This document shows positions 55,699 to 64,000 of a stretch of 64,000 nucleotides of DNA, in pieces (the stretch's first letter is position 1; each line of letters starts with the position of its first letter). Source of the stretch: Lotus japonicus (lineage: Eukaryota; Streptophyta; Magnoliopsida; Fabales; Fabaceae); assembly GCF_012489685.1 (NCBI RefSeq), contig NC_080043.1, positions 30,846,743 to 30,910,742 on the forward strand, written 5' to 3'. A program made the position numbers and the translations under genes. The notes beneath the pieces are model-generated. The model searched no databases, was not told the origin of the DNA, and saw nothing but the letters and a program-made list of their open reading frames with translations.

Positions 55699-58557
55699 AT
55701 GGTGAGACAAACCAGCAGATCTACTGCAGATGCACCTCGGTTCCCTCACATGGTAGTTGGTCTGGCAACGGGTCAAAGGGGCCCTGAGAATCCGACTCAA
55801 GATCAAGCTCAAGCTCAAGAACAGAGTGTTCCAATTGCAGAACGGGGCTGTGCCGTTCACTGCGTATATCCTCCTGAGGAACTCCAAGTCCTAGCAGAAT
55901 GGAGATTCAACCTCGACAACCTGGCTACAAATGGGTATGATCTTCGTCCTGAAGTCCAAGCTCAAGGTTGGGGAAATTACTTCAGCAGACTTCGAGGACC
56001 GGTGTATGATAAATTGGTCAAGGAATTCTGGAAGCACGCCGACTGCGATGATACTCAGGTGGTATCTTACATTCTTGGAAGAAAGATCATCATCACCGAG
56101 AAGTCTTTCGTGAATCTGCTGGGTGCAGACACTGCTTATGGGTATCGTTTCCAACTCACGGAATCGAAGTTGAAACCCAGCACCAAGGATACAATCAACC
56201 AGGCCCTGTACACCACTTTCAAACTGGGCAAGACAAGTTACAAGGTGATGGACCTTCACCCCAAACTCAGGATCTGGCACAAGATCCTTCTTCACTGCAT
56301 AAACCAGAGACCGAAGGGCAGTTCTCCAGACTACATCAACTTCAACCAGAAGGTGATGTTGTTCCTCATCCAAGATCAGAAGAAGATCTGCCTTCCCTAC
56401 TTCCTGTTCTCCTACTTGAAGGAATGCATCCGGAAGTCTCGCACCACTGCCTCCATCAAGTCTGCAATCAAATATATCCCCTTTGGGAGGCTGCTCTCAG
56501 ACTTTCTCATTGAAAGCAACCTGGTGCAAGATCTGGTTAATGCTAGTTGTGTAGAGGATCTGAGCACCATTGTCAGTGATGTCTTCACTGCAAACTCTCT
56601 GAAGAAGATGGGTTTGGTCCAGAAGAAGATTGCTCCTGCTCATGAAGACACATCTTCTGAGATCAGAAGCAGAAGGATGCCTCTGAATGACTACCCTCTG
56701 TGGACACAAGCGGACAATCCTGACGCCATCAGATGCTATGTTGAAGACCTCAGGGCTCAAGGTTTCGAAATTGACCTTGATGATTTCGTCAGCAGACTAC
56801 CGCCAGCTCCAGAGTTTCCTTCTCCTCCCAAGAAGAAAGCTCAGAGGAAGATGCTACTGGACGAATCTTCTGAGGAATCTGATGTCCCTCTGGTCAAGAA
56901 GGCGAAGAGAAAGCCTGATGATGGTGATGATAGTGATCATGAGGATGGTCCTCCCAAGAAGAAGAAGAAGAAAGTCAGAATCGTGGTGAAGCCTACTCGG
57001 GTGGAACCAGCTGCTGAGGTGATCAGAAGGACTGAACCTCCTGCCAGAGTGACTCGATCATCAGCACATTCAAGTAAGCCTGCACTTGCTTCTGATGATG
57101 ATTTGAATTTATTTGATGCACTCCCTATTTCTGCCCTGCTCCAACACTCCTCAAATCCCCTCACTCCTATTCCTGAATCCCAACCAGCTGCACAAACCAC
57201 CTCTCCACCACATTCCCCAAGATCTTCTTTCTTTCAACCTTCCCCTACTGAAGCACCTCTCTGGAATTTGCTTCAGAACCAACCATCTAGGTCAGAAGAA
57301 CCAACCTCTATCCTTACCATTCCGTACGACCCATTATCTTCTGAACCCATCATCCATGAACAACCAGAGCCCAACCAAACAGAACCACAACCCAGAACGT
57401 CTGATCACTCTGTTCCCAGAGCATCAGCACGTCCTGCTGACAGAACCACGGATACAGATTCTTCCACAGCCTATACACCTGTATCCTTCCCAACCAATGT
57501 TGCTGATTCTTCTCCCTCCAATAACTCTGAATCCATTAGAAAATTCATGGAGGTTAGAAAAGAAAAGGTGTCTACCTTAGAGGAATATTACCTCACATGT
57601 CCAAGCCCTAGGCGATATCCTGGCCCTAGACCTGAACGTCTAGTTGACCCAGATGAACCTATCTTGGCCAATCCTCTCCAAGAGGCAGACCCTTTGGCTC
57701 AACAAGCTCACCTTGTCCCTGCCCAACAAGAGCCTATTCAACCAGAACCTGAACCCGAACATTCAGTGTCTAACCAATCCTCGGTTAGATCACCCCATCC
57801 TCTGGTTGAAACTTCAGACCCTCACCTTGGAACCTCTGAACCCAATGCTCAACTGATTAACATTGGTTCTCCACAAGGTGCCTCTGAAGCCCATAGTAGC
57901 AATCACCCAGCCTCTCCTGAACCCAACCTCTCCATCATTCCTTATACTCACCTTCAACCCACATCTCTCTCTGAGTGCATCAATATTTTCTATCATGAAG
58001 CCTCCTTGAGGCTCCGCAATGTGCACGGTCAGACTGACCTCAGTGAGAATGCTGAACGTGTGGCTGATGAGTGGAACAATCTGGGCACTTGGCTGGTGGC
58101 TCAAGTTCCAATTATGATGCAGCTCCTGCATGCAGAGGGAAGTCAGAGGATTGAGGCTGCCAAGCAAAGGTTTGCTCGAAGGGTGGCTCTTCATGAACAA
58201 GAACAGAGAAATAAGCTTCTTGAAGCTATTGAAGAAGCCAAGAGAAAGAAGGCTCAAGCAGAAGAAGCTGCACGTCAAGCAGCAGCTCAAGCTGAACAAG
58301 CCAGACTTGAGGCAGAGCGACTTGAAGCTGAGGCTGACGCTCTTAGATGCCAAGCACTTGCACCAGTTGTGTTTACTCCTGCTGCTTCTGCTTCCATTCC
58401 AGATCCTCAAGCTGCTCAGAATGTTCCTTCCGGTTCAACTCAGTCAAGCTCATCCAGACTCGACATCATGGAACAACGTCTTGACATTCATGAGTCCATG
58501 CTGATTGAGATGAAGCACATGATGATGGAACTTCTGCGACGATCTGACAAACCTTAG
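55699..58557 (+). CDS. Copia-1 env-like ORF of Sirevirus type
   Basis: 952 codons, open. N-terminal about 310 residues are globular (ERGCAVHCVYPPEELQVLAE, VSYILGRKIIITEKSFVNLL, PKLRIWHKILLHCINQRP) and resemble domains annotated as putative plant transposon protein. Then come a basic/acidic stretch with nuclear-localisation-like KKKKKKVRIVVKP (about residue 416), a long Pro/Ser/Thr/Glu-rich region and a C-terminal Ala/Glu coiled coil (residues about 840-890). I see no convincing signal peptide or transmembrane segment, so the name env-like refers to gene position, not to a demonstrated envelope function. Copia-2 keeps only the last two thirds. Confidence 0.85.
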   Translation: MVRQTSRSTADAPRFPHMVVGLATGQRGPENPTQDQAQAQEQSVPIAERGCAVHCVYPPEELQVLAEWRFNLDNLATNGYDLRPEVQAQGWGNYFSRLRGPVYDKLVKEFWKHADCDDTQVVSYILGRKIIITEKSFVNLLGADTAYGYRFQLTESKLKPSTKDTINQALYTTFKLGKTSYKVMDLHPKLRIWHKILLHCINQRPKGSSPDYINFNQKVMLFLIQDQKKICLPYFLFSYLKECIRKSRTTASIKSAIKYIPFGRLLSDFLIESNLVQDLVNASCVEDLSTIVSDVFTANSLKKMGLVQKKIAPAHEDTSSEIRSRRMPLNDYPLWTQADNPDAIRCYVEDLRAQGFEIDLDDFVSRLPPAPEFPSPPKKKAQRKMLLDESSEESDVPLVKKAKRKPDDGDDSDHEDGPPKKKKKKVRIVVKPTRVEPAAEVIRRTEPPARVTRSSAHSSKPALASDDDLNLFDALPISALLQHSSNPLTPIPESQPAAQTTSPPHSPRSSFFQPSPTEAPLWNLLQNQPSRSEEPTSILTIPYDPLSSEPIIHEQPEPNQTEPQPRTSDHSVPRASARPADRTTDTDSSTAYTPVSFPTNVADSSPSNNSESIRKFMEVRKEKVSTLEEYYLTCPSPRRYPGPRPERLVDPDEPILANPLQEADPLAQQAHLVPAQQEPIQPEPEPEHSVSNQSSVRSPHPLVETSDPHLGTSEPNAQLINIGSPQGASEAHSSNHPASPEPNLSIIPYTHLQPTSLSECINIFYHEASLRLRNVHGQTDLSENAERVADEWNNLGTWLVAQVPIMMQLLHAEGSQRIEAAKQRFARRVALHEQEQRNKLLEAIEEAKRKKAQAEEAARQAAAQAEQARLEAERLEAEADALRCQALAPVVFTPAASASIPDPQAAQNVPSGSTQSSSSRLDIMEQRLDIHESMLIEMKHMMMELLRRSDKP

Positions 58558-58754
58558 TTTTAGGATCTCTTCAATTTCTTTCTTTTTCTTTAGCGTTGTT
58601 TTATTTAAACTCTGATTCTTTTTAGTTATTTATTCTCTTTTATTCGTTTGTGATTCTATGCATATATATATATATATAATTGTGTCACATATGTTTGCCA
58701 AAATCGTTTTATTTCTAATAATTTTATGTTTACATCATACTTCTTTCCCTAAGT

Positions 58755-59147
58755 CTAGAATGGAGGATCCCTCCTCATTCTTCTGCACTCCTGGCGCTGC
58801 TCTGACCTATCCTTCTCCAGACGCTCCAGTACATGCTGGATGTTGCTGAGCCTGACCTTTAGCTCATCCCTCTCCAGAATCTCTTCTGAAGTCCTGAGCT
58901 TCTCTTCCAAACTTTCTTTTTCTTCCAGCAGCTTGAGTTCAAGCCGGCTGATTTCTTGCACCTCCTCAACGAAGGCAAGAAATTCCTTTAGGTCTCTCTC
59001 CAACTCTGGACGCAGGTCCTCCTCCAGCAGTGTCCGTGTCAGCTCCGCGATGGTCGCTGTACCCTCTGGATGCCTGATGTTAAGGAACAAGTCCTCTTCA
59101 AAGGCCTTCTTCCTCAGCTCTTCTAGTGCTACGATGTATGATGCCAT
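58755..59147 (-). CDS. Antisense small coiled-coil ORF of Copia-1
   Basis: 130 codons on the minus strand, between the env-like ORF and the 3' LTR. Starts MASYIVALEELRKKAFEEDL, ends RRMRRDPPF, and is very rich in Glu, Arg, Lys and Leu with heptad-like spacing throughout (SRLELKLLEEKESLEEKL). The start at 59147 was chosen over the in-frame ATG at 59195 because the TATA box ctatataaag on minus (59207-59198) overlaps that upstream region and the second copy in Copia-2 begins at the same Met. Family not recognised; a structural or protein-binding role is only a guess. Confidence 0.6.
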   Translation of the reverse strand: MASYIVALEELRKKAFEEDLFLNIRHPEGTATIAELTRTLLEEDLRPELERDLKEFLAFVEEVQEISRLELKLLEEKESLEEKLRTSEEILERDELKVRLSNIQHVLERLEKDRSEQRQECRRMRRDPPF

Positions 59148-59197
59148 TTTCTTACTGAAAATTGTTCGAGGTGTGAAGCTTACTTTTCTCTCCAACG

Positions 59198-59207
59198 CTT
59201 TATATAG
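59198..59207 (-). promoter_or_regulatory. TATA box of the Copia-1 antisense ORF
   Basis: Minus-strand ctatataaag, 51 bp before ATG 59147, identical in the Copia-2 copy. Confidence 0.5.
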
Positions 59208-59389
59208 GCTTCACTTTCTCTCTGAAAGTTAATGCTCCTACGGTTTCTCGAGGTTAAGTTCTTGGTAACTGACCCTTCTCTTTACTCACTTGACCGGTGG
59301 TAAACGTTCTTCTCCTGCATTAACTCTTCTATTTATTTCGCCTAACTCTGATCCTTGCATCATTTTCACTTTCTTTAAACTTGGACCTT

Positions 59390-59948
59390 CTCTAAGGGGG
59401 AGTACCTTGTACTTCAAGCTAAGTTTTTCACACCCCAAGCTTTTTGCTTATGACAAAAAGGGGGAGTAAACCCAGTTTTTGATGTGTAAGATGTGTTAGT
59501 GTGATTTATTTTTTCTTTTGGAGATGTTAAGAGTTCCACCTTCATGACCATAGATGTGTCACTGGGCAAATACAAGGAATACATTTCACTTCTTCTGAAG
59601 TGATTATAAGTTGACTCTGATACCCAAGACTCTGATACCTTGTCCATGACTCTGATCACTTATGCGCTCTGATTACTCGATTTTCATCTATGTCATAAGT
59701 TTTTCACTCTGAACTCTTATATTATTTAGCTCAGAATCTAGACTTTACTAACGTTTTCATCAAGTATTAGATTCAGGGGGAGCTAAGCTCAGAATCAAGC
59801 AGTGACTTGAATTCAGAATGAGCAAGATAAACTATTCACATCAGGATAAGTATTATTCTATATCTCTAAACTCTGAGTGAATTCAGTTTAATGTTTAAGA
59901 ATTGTTCATCAAAAATCTTAGTTTTGTCATCATCAAAAAGGGGGAGAT
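59390..59948 (+). promoter_or_regulatory. Multiple polypurine tracts of Copia-1
   Basis: Four aagggggag-type tracts: about 59393 (taagggggagtacc), 59455 (aaaaagggggagtaaac), 59776 (ttcagggggagctaag) and 59936 (aaaaagggggagat, directly before the 3' LTR). Multiplied tracts here are a described Sirevirus trait; the last is the likely plus-strand primer. Copia-2 has the same set on the minus strand. Confidence 0.75.
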
Positions 59949-61151
59949 TGTAAGATCAAGTTTTGATCTAGTAGTACAACTCTATGTTTTGATGATTACA
60001 AGTTAACCTTTTGATATGAACAATTGTGGTACTCTAACGTGTTTTTCTGAGTGTGCTATTTACAGGCTCTGACCTCAACTCAATCTCACACAAATCAGAA
60101 GCACTGTGTATAAAGAGTGACCCAAGCAACGCTTTCGCATTCACCATGTTCAGTATGAACAGTGGAAAAGCTTCAGAAGTTATACAAACTCTGATGTGGA
60201 CTCAGTCGCTAGAAGCTCTGAAGATCCAGAAGTTCTGATAACCAAGAAACACTGAAGGTTCAGATGTTCTGATGGTGTAGAAGACTCTGAAGATCCAGAA
60301 GCTGAATAGTGGAAACTCTGAAGTCCAGAAGCAAGAAACTCTGAAGGCCATGTTCTTCCCTCTAAGTTCAGAATCAGAAGATACAATGGTCAGAGGATCT
60401 GTGCTTTCCCTCTGACTCTGATCAACCGGCTTCACAAGTTCCAATATGAAGCATTCCCCTGATCAGAAGTCTCCTAGGTTTAAAGGTCGCGTCGCTATCC
60501 AAGTACAAAAGCTACTGTACCTTCCTGACGACCTACCTAACGTTCTCAGCCACAGCAGAAGCTGGATTTTCCAGAACTGCCCTCCAACGGTAGCATTTCC
60601 CATGCATCGCTCAACCCTAATCCTTGGAGTATATAAAGAGGCTGAAGACTGAAAGAAACGGCTAGAAGAAGCATTCACATACGCAAGACATATTCGAAAA
60701 TCTTCTAAGTTTTCTTTCATCTGAAATTCATTGAGTTTACTATTAGCTTTTTAGAAGCAAATCTCTTGTAAACAATTCTTTGATAAACAGTTTGTTTAGT
60801 TCCTTTAGGAGATCAAGGTTGATCGGATCCTAGAGAAGACTAAGAGAGTGAATCTTAGTGTGAGCTAAGTCAGTGTAATTGTTAGTCACTTGTAGGTTTC
60901 AAGTGCAGTTGTAACTCTTACCTGATTAGTGGATTGCCTTCATTCTAAGAAGGAAGAAATCACCTTAACGGGTGGACTGGAGTAGCTTGAGTGATTTATC
61001 AAGTGAACCAGGATAAAATCCTTGTGTGCTTTTCTATCTCTTATCTTTAGCACTTAAGTTCTCGAAAGATTTGTCAAAATCTTTAAGGTGGAAGTTTTAT
61101 ACTGAAAACGTTATTCAAACCCCCCCCTTTCTACCGTTTTTCATACCTTCA
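59949..61151 (+). repeat. Copia-1 3' LTR
   Basis: 1203 bp; lacks 8 bp (ttctgaag at about 60177) relative to the 5' LTR and has one more C in the run at about 61127. TATA gtatataaag at about 60629. Confidence 0.93.
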
Positions 61152-61156
61152 TCTGA

Positions 61157-61393
61157 GTCGCCCTCGTAGAGTTTCATTTTGGGTCTCGACCATCCTGGGG
61201 GGAACGGAGTTGCCATGATGTCAGAGGAGAGCGGGTCGTTGATCGCTTGAGGTAGGGTAACAATGGCGTTGTGCGCCCTAATATGGTCTCGGGGCGGTTC
61301 TCTGACGGAAACGGGGCTCCTCCTTCCCGAGAAGCTCCTCTGATGGGAGTGGTGCCTGCGGTGATGGGAGGGCTGGTTCACTGCCCTTTCCAT
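61157..61393 (-). pseudogene. Gypsy-A gag, N-terminal part, cut by Copia-1
   Basis: Minus ORF beginning MERAVNQPSHHRRHHSHQRS and reaching PPGWSRPKMKLYEGDSD at the insertion point. The sequence picks up as DPTEDINF at 50227 on the other side. The ATG lies only 46 bp from the 5' LTR. Confidence 0.8.
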
Positions 61394-61438
61394 GGTCTGC
61401 TCATGATGATAGTCGTCTTGGTAGTTGGAAGGGGGAAT

Positions 61439-62099
61439 TGATCAGGGTGACCAAGCTACTCGGAGAGAGGGAGTAGCAGAGAGAAGCGGGGGAGATGGTG
61501 AGTCGGCGAGCTGGACGATCCCGGGAGGGGTTCCTGCAAGGGACTCCGATGCCAAAGTAAGTAAGAGTATGAGGAGTGGATGTGATGAAGTGTAGAGAAT
61601 CAGTTACCTTGGTGTAGGGAAGGAGCCTCCTTTATATACACGTAGAGATATTAGGGTTAGAGCCATGCAACGTCATGCATGGCTCGTACTGGTGGGTTCC
61701 GGGCCGTTGAATCCTCTGCTCCCCCTGCTGCAAACAGTGATCTAACGGCCCAGGGTTTCTTGGGATACGCACCCAACCACCCTAGTTCTGTAGGGTGGTT
61801 GGCCTAGGTCAACCCCTAGGTGGTGGGGTTCCGTACGGTGGGACGGCCCCGGTGGTTTGTTTCGGAGAGGGCACCGTCCCTTGTAGTGGTCGTCCTATAG
61901 GCGATCGGTCCCCCTCGTTATCCTGGGGTATGATGCCCCAGATGGGTGTTCGTCCCCACCAGGTGAGCGCCCCGGACCCAGCCGGGGTCTCAGTCAGTTG
62001 GTCTAGGGCGGCATCCGTCCTGTTCGTCCGTGCTAGGGGGCTCCCGGAGCGTGTCCTGGTTCTTGCCCTGGTCGTCCGTGCTCGAGGCTTCCTAGAACA
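61439..62099 (-). repeat. Gypsy-A 5' LTR
   Basis: 661 bp, TATA-like gtatataaag on minus at 61630-61639. I could not name a convincing primer-binding site in the first bases inward (read on minus: attcccccttccaac). Confidence 0.88.
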
Positions 62100-62104
62100 C
62101 CAAA

Positions 62105-62930
62105 CAGCACCAAAACTCAATAACGGGCAATACAAAAGAGCACACCAGTTACCATCCCAACATGGTAGAATACCTTGTAATCCCATACCACAAACTGTCT
62201 TCGTCAAGTTGGCAAAAAAATTCAATATGAAGTAAAATTCCCACATAGATGATAGATTGGAGAGGGGAGCGGCGACGGCGGCAGAGAGAGACCAGAGAGG
62301 GGGGCCAGCGGTTGGTACGAAGAAGGAAGGAAATAAAAGATGTGAAATAGAGAAGGGAAACCATAGGATAAAAAATTGGAATTTTTAAATTTGTGCACGA
62401 TTATTTTTGTATGAAATTTATTTCCCCTCGTAATTCCCCCACTTTTGGGGAGAACAAAAATTTGAGGTTGGAGGAATTTTGTTCCCCTCCCCTCCGTTCT
62501 CCTCCAACCAAACAATGCGTAAATGACCCATCTGATCATGTCACGGGCCCTTGGCCCTTGGCCCATCAATTCATTTTTTATTTGCTCAAGAAAAACCTAA
62601 AAAAATTTGCGACTACGTCCAAAAATAAAATTTGTCGAGGCTTCTCAAGATTTTTGGTTCAGAAAGGTTAAAAGTTAGTAAAGCAACAAATCCTCTAATA
62701 GTGTTAGAAATAAAATCCTTTGATCTGGTTTCAGGTAGCAGTATAAAATCCACCTTCAAACTTCTCGTCCTGCAAATCTCAAATCGTAATTTCATATATG
62801 CTAGCTCAATCTTAATATCTTGGCCATGTCTGAAATACTTGGGCCATGTTGAGCAATAAACTTCCAATGACACGTATTCAATATTCTGCAGAATGTTTCT
62901 TCCAATGACACGTATTGCTACAGTTCTCAT
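62105..62930. other. Right flank of Gypsy-A, no gene
   Basis: Contains the inverted ggagaacggaggggagggg motif at about 62480-62515 that mirrors the left flank at 24536. The ORFs at 62222-62930 are AT-rich and unrecognised. Confidence 0.4.
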
Positions 62931-62938
62931 AAACTCAT

Positions 62939-64000
62939 GGGTGAATAGTCACTTTCGTCCCTAAAGTTACAGGCGTCGGGCATATTAGTCCCTATTCTAT
63001 AGAAATGTCGTATGTAGTCCCTTATGTTGCAAAACGTCAATCACGTTGGTCCCTGGCTTGGTTCGCCTTAGTAAACGTTAACGGTAAGGGTAATTTGGCA
63101 CGTTAAGTGCCTCTGTGGACTTTCCACGTGGATTTAAATAATGGGAAAAAAATTGGAAAAACTTATAAACTTCAATTTAGTCCTTGATCAAAATCCCCAA
63201 ATCAGAAAAGCTTCAATCTCTCCATCATCTTCTTCCTCCTCACTCCATCAGATCCAAAATTATCTCATCAATCCCTATTTTCACCTCAATTTGATACAAA
63301 GTGGCCACTCCAACCTATCATTCACATGGGCATCAACGTCAAGAACAACCCATTTTCAGTTTCTAAAATAGAGACCTAATTACCTTAATGATGATAACAA
63401 AACCTACACAGAAGATAGATAAAGATTCTTGGACCCTTTTCCAATGGAGGGATTGGAGTTGGGATGGTGGCTGGTATGGGATAGAATAAGTTGTTGAAGT
63501 GATGGGTTTGGCCGTTTAAGGTTGTGGCCGATGATTGTGGGTGTAGAGGAGAGGTTATCTGGGTTTAAGAAAGCTTCAATTTTTCATTTTTTCTTCTTCA
63601 CGTTGTAGATCTAGTTGGATTTCTTCCTGTTGTTGTTTTGGGTTTGGGTTTTGGGGGAAATCTTATGGGGGTTTGGTATGAAGAACAAATCAAGGAAGAT
63701 GAAGAACAAAGGAAGATGATGAAGATGAAGAGTATGAGATGAAGAACAAATCAGGAAGATGAAGAACAAAGGATAAAAATCAAAAGAGTTTTTGCTTATG
63801 TTTATTTTAATTATTTATTTTATTTTTAATGATGTGGAAATGTCTAAATTTAAATGGAAAAGAAAATACAAGTTTTCAGATCCACGTGACAAGTCCAATG
63901 GGGCCCATAACGTGCTAAAACACAATTTCCGTTAACGTCTACTGACGGGAGCCAAACTAGGGACTAACGTGATTGACGTTTTGTAACATCAAGGACTACA
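62939..64000. mobile_element. Second Mutator-like element, running off the window
   Basis: Left terminal repeat from 62939 (gggtgaatagtcac) to about 63115. Its inner part (atgtagtcccttatgttgc, aaaacgtcaatcacgttggt, acgttaacgg) returns inverted at 63886-64000 (read on minus tgtagtccttgatgttac, aaaacgtcaatcacgttagt). About 74 bp of the right repeat is outside. The interior has no recognisable gene; it holds purine-rich gaagatgaagaacaaa repeats at 63670-63780. Target duplication not testable. Confidence 0.75.

Larger units (their letters stand above)
50233..61151 (+). mobile_element. Copia-1: Sirevirus-type Ty1/copia element inserted in Gypsy-A gag
   Basis: LTRs 50233-51442 (1210 bp) and 59949-61151 (1203 bp) carry the perfect duplication TCTGA (50228-50232 and 61152-61156). 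The differences I saw between the LTRs are two substitutions, one 8-bp deletion and one extra C, so the element is young. Plus-strand order is primer-binding site, gag (one stop), protease stub, reverse transcriptase/RNase H, env-like ORF, then an antisense small ORF and several polypurine tracts before the 3' LTR. Integrase is entirely missing and protease truncated. A long Gag, an env-like ORF and multiple polypurine tracts are Sirevirus hallmarks. Confidence 0.93.
25125..62099 (-). mobile_element. Gypsy-A: Ty3/gypsy retrotransposon, Tat lineage, outermost of the nest
   Basis: LTRs at 25125-25782 and 61439-62099 start TGATCA and end AGAACA on the plus strand, and the perfect 5-bp target duplication CCAAA lies at 25120-25124 and 62100-62104. 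Coding order on the minus strand is gag, protease, reverse transcriptase, RNase H, integrase, followed by an antisense gene before the 3' LTR: the Tat-type layout. Removing Gypsy-B (31236-46588) and Copia-1 (50233-61156) leaves about 10.7 kb. The two LTRs differ by roughly 25-30 substitutions (about 4 percent, counted by eye), so it is the oldest LTR element here. All its genes are broken. Confidence 0.9.

Noticed and set aside
55699..58557. True viral envelope protein
   Set aside because: No convincing signal peptide, membrane span or cleavage site; the name reflects position only.
61795..62246. ORFs of 145-146 codons on both strands
   Set aside because: They fall in the Gypsy-A LTR and cross its border into flanking DNA.

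Overview
This is nuclear DNA of a flowering plant. The evidence is spliced GT-AG genes of plant families, tRNA-derived SINEs, Mutator-like and hAT elements, and Tat-lineage Ty3/gypsy and Sirevirus Ty1/copia retrotransposons. A dicot, probably a legume, fits the element types and gene sequences, but that is an inference. No bacterial or organellar features were seen.

The left part (1 to about 25.1 kb) holds the only two apparently working host genes, arranged tail to tail. A six-exon SGNH/GDSL esterase of the CPRD49 type lies on the plus strand (10738-13778, 262 aa). A fourteen-exon LMBR1-like multipass membrane protein lies on the minus strand (20695-14735, 509 aa). Both could be assembled exon by exon with every reading phase closing. 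Around them are small transposons: four tRNA-type SINE copies, an old Tat LTR fragment, a LINE remnant split by a solo-LTR-like insert, a Mutator-like element that has captured the 5' end of a THI1 (thiazole synthase) gene, and a hAT-type MITE.

The right part (25125-62099) is one nest of four LTR retrotransposons, each with its own terminal repeats and 5-bp target duplication. Gypsy-A (25125-62099, minus, TSD CCAAA) is the outer Tat element. Gypsy-B (31236-46583, minus, TSD ACCCC) sits in its RNase H region. Copia-2 (36521-44810, minus, TSD AGTAC) sits in the integrase of Gypsy-B. Copia-1 (50233-61151, plus, TSD TCTGA) sits in the gag of Gypsy-A. LTR divergence falls in the order the nesting requires: about 4 percent, then 0.7 percent, then 0.1-0.2 percent. 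A small hAT-type MITE also lies in Gypsy-A. From 62939 to the window end is most of a second Mutator-like element.

The most interesting content is antisense coding capacity inside these elements. Both Tat elements carry, opposite to gag-pol, a gene with its own TATA box, a 5'UTR intron and a phase-1 coding intron. In Gypsy-B this antisense gene is open for 854 codons although the sense pol is largely deleted and stop-ridden. Both Sirevirus copies carry a different small antisense coiled-coil ORF behind a TATA box, between the env-like ORF and the 3' LTR. The two Sirevirus copies also share a deletion that removes integrase and most of protease, so they look like a recently active, trans-mobilised defective lineage.
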